Source: Epiperipatus broadwayi (lineage: Eukaryota > Onychophora > Udeonychophora > Euonychophora > Peripatidae). Taken from it: a DNA stretch of 64,000 nt. Of this stretch, positions 57,529 through 64,000 are shown piece after piece; the stretch's first letter is position 1, and the number at the start of each line of letters is the position of its first letter. Position numbers and translations under genes: made by a program. Under the pieces are notes generated by a model. That model saw nothing but the letters and a program-made list of their open reading frames with translations, had not been told where the DNA came from and did no database searches. The stretch spans positions 6,743,092 to 6,807,091 of the forward strand of contig JAQFVV010000020.1 in assembly GCA_028023455.1 (NCBI GenBank). Direction: 5' to 3'.

Positions 57529-57905
57529 AAACAAGACATTTATTTTTTTTAATATAGTGCTATGTTTTTGTTTATAATCTATAATATTAATAAGCCAATA
57601 AGCTGATTCATTTACGTCATTCATTTACGATGTAGAAAAGTAATTTAAAGTGATCAATTAATAATTTCATGCTCTTTATTTCAAACACTTCAGATTTGCC
57701 CATACATATACGGTTGGGTCGAAAATATAGGTGGATTCATTCTACAGTTTCTTAAAGACTTTATCTTGGGTTTGAAAAAGTGGGAGTATTCATTTATATT
57801 GTGACATCTGCAAAGCACATGTGTATCAGCTTATTGGCTTATTAATATTATAGATTATAAACAAAAACATCGCGCGCTATATTAAAAAAATAAATGTCTT
57901 GTTTA
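57529..57905 (-). mobile_element. MITE with about 78-bp terminal inverted repeats, right member
   Basis: Terminal repeats 57529-57606 (AACAAGACATTTATTTTTTT ... AATAAGCCAATA) and 57827-57905 (complement, with an extra CGCG) enclose a 220-bp interior. The interior is homologous to 57240-57475 (inverted) and to the MITE at 23.9 kb. ATATAGCGC-type sequence in the terminal repeats also appears at 23907. Superfamily unknown. Confidence 0.82.
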
Positions 57906-57909
57906 TTTA

Positions 57910-59690
57910 TCTATTGTAACTAATCTGTGTTGAACTATAATAATGTTATGTCTTAGTCTTAAGCAAATATGGAAAACTTTATAATCCTTAATATTTTAAT
58001 ATTTAAGTATTTTAGATTGGATATCTTCTTGAAATAGTATTGATGTACAGTATTCATTTGTCAAAAAGCAGGCTTTCTATCTTGCATTGGATAAGTTTAT
58101 GGCATTTAAAATCTGCCCTTTAGGAAATTTGAAAAAAAGCAAGTTTTTTTCCTAATCTTTCATTTAGAATATGCTGGTATTAGAATAAACTTTTATATTC
58201 ATCATTTTAAAAGACACTAAAAATTGTTGGACTTTCTTGAGCTCACAAAAAAACACCATCTCACTCCTCTTCACAAAACTAAAACTCTACTGAAACTTTG
58301 TACTTTTTAAATCATGTGTTTTCATTTTTATTAGTTCTAGATTTTTCTAATAATTTTATTATATCTTAGAGAATCTGATATTTTACCTAATTAATCTAAC
58401 CCAATAAAGAAAGTCTTTACTTAATCATATATAATCATTAGATTAATTTCTTTTTATTATCCCTATATAGTTAGATTTAAACACTTTTTTAAATTTTCTA
58501 ATAGAAAATGTTAATTTTTTTTAATAAGATTAAAAAAAAACATTTTTGTTTAATATTTTTTAAATGCATTTGAAAAAAAATAGTATTTGTGATTACTCAA
58601 ATAAACCAAGAAGATAGACTATATTTTTTATAAATCTACAGTTTTGGGGACCCTAAAAATTGCTATAAAACATTTAATATTTACATTTTATTTTTATTAT
58701 GGTTATTTTTACAAAAGAAATCATTGTGGAAAAATTAATTGCAATATTTACAGTTTATTTTCTTCTTTTTTTTTTATTATCATATTAACAGAAAGAAGAA
58801 AAATATATATAAATAAAATATTTAAACTTTATTCATGATGGTGATGTGAAATTGTGACCATTAATGCATACTTTTCAGGAAAAAAGGATCTTGTGCCTTT
58901 GCAAATAGCCTACTGTATCACTGTCTGTGTCAGGAAGGTCCCAAATTTTTTATCATTATGACAATTTATCAAAAAAATTCTGACAAAAAGAAACCCGCTG
59001 AATTGAAATTAAGTACGACAATGTTAAGATTATTTTGTCACTTCCCATATTATAATATAAGTAAAAACTTTAAAATAAGACTCCTTAATGAAATTTATTG
59101 GAATTTATTTCTTTTTTTTTTAAATTTAACAATCGATTTATTAATTTTGTTTTAATTTAACAATTAACGCATCTTTGGTAGATTATAGACTCTCGAAATT
59201 GTATATTTATCAAAAACATGGGCTGCCATCTTGGTTTACTTGAAAACTCTTAAGTACCAAAAAAAAATTTTTTTTTAATTATAGTAATCAATGCATATAC
59301 CACTATAATCTATTTCAATTAAGCATCATTTTATTTTAAAATAAATACTTTTTAGTTTTTTTTCTTTTAATATGGAATAAATATAATTGGAATGTATTTT
59401 ACTTTCATTCCTTTTAGTAGTCAATGTATATGTACAAAATATATTTCATGCATACATACTTATATATACAAACATAAATAGTATATTGAATATATATTTT
59501 TAATATTCTAAATTACCATCTTATTATGCAACTCAGATGTGATTTAATTCTATAATGACAAAAGCAACTATATTCTAACACAATATTGCAATTCTCATAT
59601 ATTTTAAGTGCTTTATAATAAGACTGTTGTTTCTATATATACAATAATATTAACAATATATGTTTTCTATAATTGTTATATATTTATAAG
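57910..59690. other. AT-rich interval, nothing recognised
   Basis: Open frames 58644-58838 and 58958-59155 are low-complexity. No known motif. Confidence 0.5.
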
Positions 59691-59694
59691 TCAT

Positions 59695-59870
59695 TAATTT
59701 GAAGATTGCTGGGCAGTCAAAATTGTAAAAAGGTAATGTCAAGTTTAGAATAAATTAATGCATTGTAAAGTGTATGTAAAGAAAAGAGTATTTGTTTCAT
59801 TATTATATGATGAATGTATTAATTAAAACAAGAAAATATCATACAAATAGAGCATTAAACTGATTCCAAA
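59695..59870 (+). repeat. Unclassified repeat F, second copy
   Basis: TTGAAGATTGCTGGGCAGTC, AAAAT, TGTAAAAAGG and a body similar to 48645-48790. GATTGC and GCAGTC can pair around TGG, a longer stem than in the other copy. Confidence 0.5.
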
Positions 59871-60037
59871 ATAACAATATAGACAATTGAACAATTTTAT
59901 TTAAATTAAAAACATAAAATGTAACTACAATAACATATAACATATATTTTCAAGTGTTTGACTTTCATCAGTGCATTCTTTAGTTCAACTTCAATATTCA
60001 CCAATTACATTTAAAGTACCATATCAAGCCCAGCACT

Positions 60038-60105
60038 TTATCCTAGTGCCTCACTGATGACAACCAGAGCAAGAAACTGGTAAACTGGTCTGAGAATGGG
60101 GATAT
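60038..60105 (+). ncRNA. Type I hammerhead-like motif, unit 1 of the dimer
   Basis: CTGATGA (60054-60060), stem II region, GAAAC (60073-60077), an 8-nt duplication (TGGTAAAC) enlarging stem III, then GTC (60088-60090). Stem I: CTCA/TGAG inner, TATCC/GGATA outer, with an internal loop. The core is complete. Confidence 0.72.
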
Positions 60106-60289
60106 TCTGAAAAGCTTGTTAAGAACTATTGCCACACTCATTATATAACATTTTTATAAGTATATTGAACAGTAAATATGGGCATGGATCTTCAAGTATT
60201 TGATACTTCTAGTTCACCCAACAAACAGTGAGGTGCTAAGATATTCCAGCATTAGACTTAAAGTATCATATATCAAGCCCAGAACTTTA

Positions 60290-60340
60290 ACCTAGTGCCT
60301 CACTGATGACAGCCAGAGCTAGAAACTGGTCTGAAAAGCT
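60290..60340 (+). ncRNA. Hammerhead-like motif with deleted stem I strand, unit 2
   Basis: CTGATGA (60303-60309), stem II AGC/GCT with loop CAGA, GAAAC (60322-60326), loop TG, GTC (60329-60331). The 3' strand of stem I (AGAATGGGGATATTCT in unit 1) has been removed between CTGA repeats, so it should no longer fold into an active ribozyme. Confidence 0.72.
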
Positions 60341-60444
60341 TGTTAAGAGCTATTGGCATGCTCATTATATAACAGTTGTAATACAAGCTTATAAAATTAG
60401 GTCATGTGATATATGACATTATTGCTTTGCAATTATTGCACTTA

Positions 60445-63085
60445 TAAAAATATAAATGCACTATAGACAGATATTTCAATAGTAAAATGTATACATACTG
60501 TAATATGATGCAACTTTTTCAAATTGATCTTTTTTCCTTCAAAAGTTAAATGTAATAGTTAAGAATGCATATATATTAAATTTAGTATTATAATTATCAT
60601 AATAACCTTTCATATTGATCAAATAATAATTAATTAATCAAAAAATAACAATTATTTCCTTTAGTATCTTAATTTATAGTTCACATTTTTGATGTTGTGT
60701 TATCTAACAGTATTGATATTCATTATCTATGTTTGAAGATGAAGAGTTATATGTGTGCACACACATATATATATTTGAGTTAATTAACTACACTATAAAT
60801 TTCCAATTATTTATTAATATTACAAAAAAAGTATTAAATTTTTCTTTTTTTGGTTCTGATAATCTTGTAAAAATCATCTATTTAAATGAAATATTTTTTT
60901 TTTTTATCAAACTTTTATCCCCCCCCCCTCCTTTTAAAAATACAATAAAAAGTCAACCTAAAAAGTTTGCTTATTGATGAATCAAGAGATTGTGATTAGT
61001 TAATTATCAAGAATCTCCTAGAAAGAAAATACATTTTTGCAAAAAGAAAAAGCTATCGGAGAAATACTTACAAGCTTAAGAGAATATGGTCATGTGATCT
61101 ATGACTCTTATTTTGAATATCTATTGGAGAAATTGTTCTAAATTTTTTATATAATTTTTACTTTAAAAATCTTTGTTTTGAAACTTGGCATGCTAGACTA
61201 TTTTACCAATAGAACAAGTAACATTTGTTATGTTGAAAAAAAAACACTAGAAAATTATACTCTCATAGAAGATGAACCTTATAGTTTTATTTTCAAAGGA
61301 ATATATGTCCAGAAATTGTATCATATATTAACTAAATATCTTTTGTAGAAGCTTACTTACCAAAAAATAATTTTATACAAAATGCACAGAGGTATACAAT
61401 TGGATAATGAACTTAAGTAAAGGAATACCAAAAAATTTACTTAACTTCCTTTTTTATTTTAAAATGATAATATGTTTGTTTCTCATTCTTAGAATAAATT
61501 GCTCAAAAAAGCTATATACCAATATTTACTAAAATAAAAGTGACATATTTCAACAAGAAAAAAAACTTATTCAGAATATAATTTCATACATATTGCAGAC
61601 AAGTGTATAAATAATAAATTCCACCATAACTCTTCAAGAAAAGGAGGAATATCACTCAAAATGACTTAAATTACCATTGAATTAACTTAAAAAAAATGTT
61701 GGTCTCAAATTTTTGTAATAAAATGTACAAGGAGCAACATACCAATCTTCATTAATGTGAAACTGATGTAGTTCATGAAGGAATACTTTGGAACATGCTG
61801 AGAATAAAAAAAATTAGTGGTAAAATAAAGGAGTTTCTAATAGAGTACAGAAAGTGACATATTTCATGTAAAATTACAGGCAAAAACGTTATTAAAATAT
61901 TTTTAATATATTATTCCATTGATAATTACCTTCATATAACATTTTTCATTCTAATAAGCTCTTTTAAAAAGATAGTTAATTAACTCTCCAGCCTTGTCAC
62001 TGATTTAATTGTTACCTCTGGTGAGACTTTTTGTAAGCTTTTAACTTTTGATTTTGGTGTTAAAATGTTATTCTGTAGCAGAATTCAATAATCATTTGCA
62101 AATGAAAAAAAATATCTAAAATTTCATATGTGAACTTTGCAAATATTGAAAAAAATGAGTAGCTAATGGCAACAATGGATACTTTTATCATTGAATGATT
62201 CAGGTCAGAGTGACTCTTATAAAATAAATTAAATAATAATAATGAAATAATCATGGTATTAGAAAGCTAATATTTTAACCAAATGAAATATATTAACTCT
62301 TTTAGTTATATAAACAACATCTAGTGACTTTGCAGTTAACCAACATCTGAATTAATAGTAATAATTTAGTTTTGATTTCAGAATCATTTAGTATAAGCTT
62401 GAGATATTTTTGATAGAACTATTCAATATTTTATAATTTAGCTGATCAAAAAAAAAAGTGGATTATTTATTTTATTCATTTATAAATAAATAAACTATTT
62501 TGTAATTGTGCTTCCGAATTGTTTTTGCTACAATAGATTACGTTAACTTTTATTATTTCAAAATTGCATATAATAAAATAAATAAATCACTTATTTATTT
62601 ATACATTAATTAATTAAATGATTTAAATTGCATATCTTGACATTTTTTAATGTTACCTTTTAGTCATATTATCGGTTACTGCATTATATCATAGTTCATC
62701 TTGATTAGAATGTAGCACATCATTTTGTTATTGACCTTACTAAAAGATTTAGCCCGAAATGATGTATGCAATTTGTTTGTCATGCTCATAATCAAGAGTC
62801 CAAATTCATGGGGAATATTAAAAATTATTTAAAGGTTGAGAATTTGTCAAGCAAACTTACAATTTTTCAGCTAATTAGACAATTTTTAATTAGCCCAATT
62901 AATTGTCTAAATGATTACCTAACTTTATGAAAGATACACCTAATTGAAAAGATGATTTATTATCTACTGATTATAAAACAAAAACACTAAATTATGATGT
63001 CAGTAATATCTGCTGTTAATTCATGTATTTTTCATTCATTTACTTCTTATTAGTTCAAACAAGCATCTTCCCATATTTCTTTGCA
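60445..63085. other. AT-rich interval, nothing recognised
   Basis: C run at 60920-60928. The open frames 60729-60977 (+) and 62060-62254 (-) are low-complexity. Confidence 0.5.
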
Positions 63086-63094
63086 TTAATTTAG

Positions 63095-63340
63095 TTTTTG
63101 TATTCATCTTCTATTTAGAATCCAAGTTTCAGACCTGTAAGTAAGCTCAAATAAAACATATTAAAAACTTATCTTTTTGAGTTCATGCGCATATTTCCTT
63201 TTTTCTTCCATAAGTGATGCAAGTTAAATTCTATAATTAATATTATCTACTATATTTCCAACTGCATTAATAATCTAAGGTCAACTTCTAATTCATTATT
63301 ATAAATAATTATTTTCACATTTTTGAAAGATGTTTGAACA
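63095..63340 (-). mobile_element. RTE retrotransposon relic (post-RT segment)
   Basis: Diverged homologue of 16985-17235 in the same orientation: CCAAGTTTCAGACCTGTAAG against CCAAGTCTTAGAGCCCATAA, then ATTCTATAATTAAT and TAATAATC blocks at matching spacing. Frames are destroyed. Confidence 0.65.
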
Positions 63341-63373
63341 CTACCCAATCAGTATTTTACTTAAGAATTATTA

Positions 63374-63640
63374 TATGCCAATAAACATCACATGATCACC
63401 ATCTCTTATGCTTGTGTATAACTGTTGTTAAAACAGGCAAAACTCACTATACATATGCCACACACAGCAAGCTAGAGTAATCAATGGATGCCAGAAGGCT
63501 TGTGCATAAAATCTCCATCTAATGCCTACTCATCCAATATCCCAAGACTAGTTTCTGGCTTGTGGCATTCATCAGTGAGGAGCCTTGGATCTGAGAGCAC
63601 TGCATCTAGATCTTAGGATCTAATGCCACCCTCCAGCAAC
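63374..63640 (-). repeat. Family D hammerhead repeat, full unit (minus strand)
   Basis: In sense (minus) direction: GCATTAGATCCTAAGATC, GATCCAAGGCTCCTCA, the hammerhead, GGATGAGTAGGCATTAGATG, GCACAAGCCTTCTGGCATCC, CATTGATTACTCTAGC, GAGTTTTGCCTG, then the conserved end CATGTGATGTTTATTGGC. About 267 bp, no open frame, no clear box A or B. It is the reference unit for the family. Confidence 0.85.
63531..63590 (-). ncRNA. Type I hammerhead ribozyme (family D)
   Basis: On the minus strand: CTGATGA (complement of 63569-63575), stem II region with a GCC loop side, GAAAC (63551-63555), loop TA, GTC (63546-63548). Stem I pairs ATCCAA with TTGGAT (six pairs, outer) and TCCTCA with TTGGGA (five of six, inner) around an internal loop. 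The invariant core is complete. As in the 44.3-kb copy the stem II closing pair is A-A. Confidence 0.8.
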
Positions 63641-63649
63641 CCCCTTTTA

Positions 63650-63822
63650 TCTCCATTTAACTACAAAACTATGAGTGTTAAACTGAAAACACCTTAATTT
63701 TTCCAATTCAAGCCCATCAGCTTATATAGTTATATGGGTCTGAACCCAGTTCAGTTGCCATACATTTTGGTGTCTTTGGTTCTTTAATAACCATAGCCAC
63801 CAATATCCTATTAAGCAGGATT
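63650..63822. other. Spacer between inverted family D copies
   Basis: No motif recognised. Confidence 0.5.
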
Positions 63823-63825
63823 GGT

Positions 63826-64000
63826 TTTAAGCCAATAAACATCACATGACTACCATATCTTATGCTTGTGTATAACTGTTGAAGGCCACAAGCCAGAAAC
63901 TAGTCTGGGGATATTGGATGAGTAGTCATTAGATGGGGATTTTATGCACAAGCCTTCTGGCATCCATTGATTACTCTATCTTGCTGTGTGTTCAGACTAT
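63826..64000 (+). repeat. Family D repeat, rearranged, cut by the window end
   Basis: Antisense 3' end (AAGCCAATAAACATCACATG, 63829) is joined at CTGTTGAAGG to the sense unit just inside the hammerhead, followed by TAGTCTGGGGATATTGGATG and the normal downstream half. The junction replaces CTGATGA by CTGTTGA. It is inverted relative to 63374-63640. Confidence 0.8.
63876..63918 (+). ncRNA. Hammerhead relic lacking the 5' core
   Basis: Stem II GGC/GCC, GAAAC (63896-63900), TA, GTC (63903-63905) and stem I strand TGGGGATATTGGAT remain. The CUGAUGA box and partner stem I strand are lost at the inversion junction. Confidence 0.6.

Larger units (their letters stand above)
59949..60430 (+). repeat. 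Tandem dimer of a 242-bp hammerhead repeat (family D2)
   Basis: Unit 1 starts TTCAAGTGTTTGAC at 59949 and unit 2 starts TTCAAGTATTTGATAC at 60191, giving a period of 242. Both contain AAGTANCATAT and ATCAAGCCCAG, CCTAGTGCCTCACTGATGAC, GAAACTGG and AGCTTGTTAAGA, then CATTATATAACA. Similarity is about 80%, so the dimer is old. There is no open frame. Head-to-tail multimers of 150-400 bp with one hammerhead per unit are what is known for animal hammerhead satellites and retrozymes. Confidence 0.85.

Overview
The window is AT-rich (roughly 70-75% by eye), CpG-poor, non-coding animal DNA. I found no convincing host exon, no rRNA and no intact tRNA gene. The load of transposable elements points to an invertebrate metazoan. 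It includes an RTE element with a TGA-type 3' tail, a CR1-like element with an SGNH-esterase domain, several Penelope-like elements (PLEs) with GIY-YIG endonucleases, hAT miniature elements, tRNA-like SINEs and hammerhead-ribozyme repeats. I cannot name the species or phylum from this sequence alone. Every protein-coding region I recognise is a broken retroelement or transposon.

Layout. 0.3-4.8 kb: a PLE-associated repeat fragment, then a nearly full-length but decayed CR1-like retrotransposon on the + strand (esterase, APE endonuclease, reverse transcriptase, CCHC-like tail). 9.3-9.8 kb: a hAT miniature element with a perfect 8-bp target duplication that still carries the start of a BED-finger transposase. 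11.6-14.8 kb: inverted pairs of two repeat families. 16.6-17.7 kb: an RTE reverse transcriptase (- strand). 18.7-24.1 kb: SINEs, hammerhead repeats and MITEs. 24.6-27.7 kb: a PLE with RT and GIY-YIG remains bracketed by inverted copies of its tRNA-like terminal repeat, plus a second PLE 3' end. 30.6-33.3 kb: two further PLE lineages beside ATT and TA microsatellites. 33.7-34.7 kb: a foldback element whose interior is an 86-bp tandem array. 35.7-36.7 kb: an old RTE copy. 43.6-43.9 kb: a 5'-truncated copy of the CR1-like element. 44.3-50.9 kb: hammerhead repeats, RTE and PLE ends, SINEs. 52.2-57.9 kb: a long palindrome, a hAT element nested in a terminal repeat, duplicated SINEs and an inverted MITE pair. 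59.9-60.4 kb: a tandem dimer of hammerhead repeats. 63.1-64.0 kb: an RTE relic and two inverted hammerhead repeats.

The most interesting layer is RNA-based. I folded by hand at least ten copies or relics of the type I hammerhead ribozyme core (CUGANGA, stem II, GAAA, very short stem III, NUH). They belong to several distinct repeat families. Family C joins a hammerhead to a downstream tRNA-like box B. Families D and D2 carry a hammerhead with a split stem I, and D2 occurs as a head-to-tail dimer of about 242 bp. This resembles the known animal hammerhead repeats (schistosome Sm-alpha, PLE terminal repeats, small animal retrozymes). PLEs in the same window could supply the reverse transcriptase. 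Family labels A, B, C, D, D2 and F are mine and not database names.
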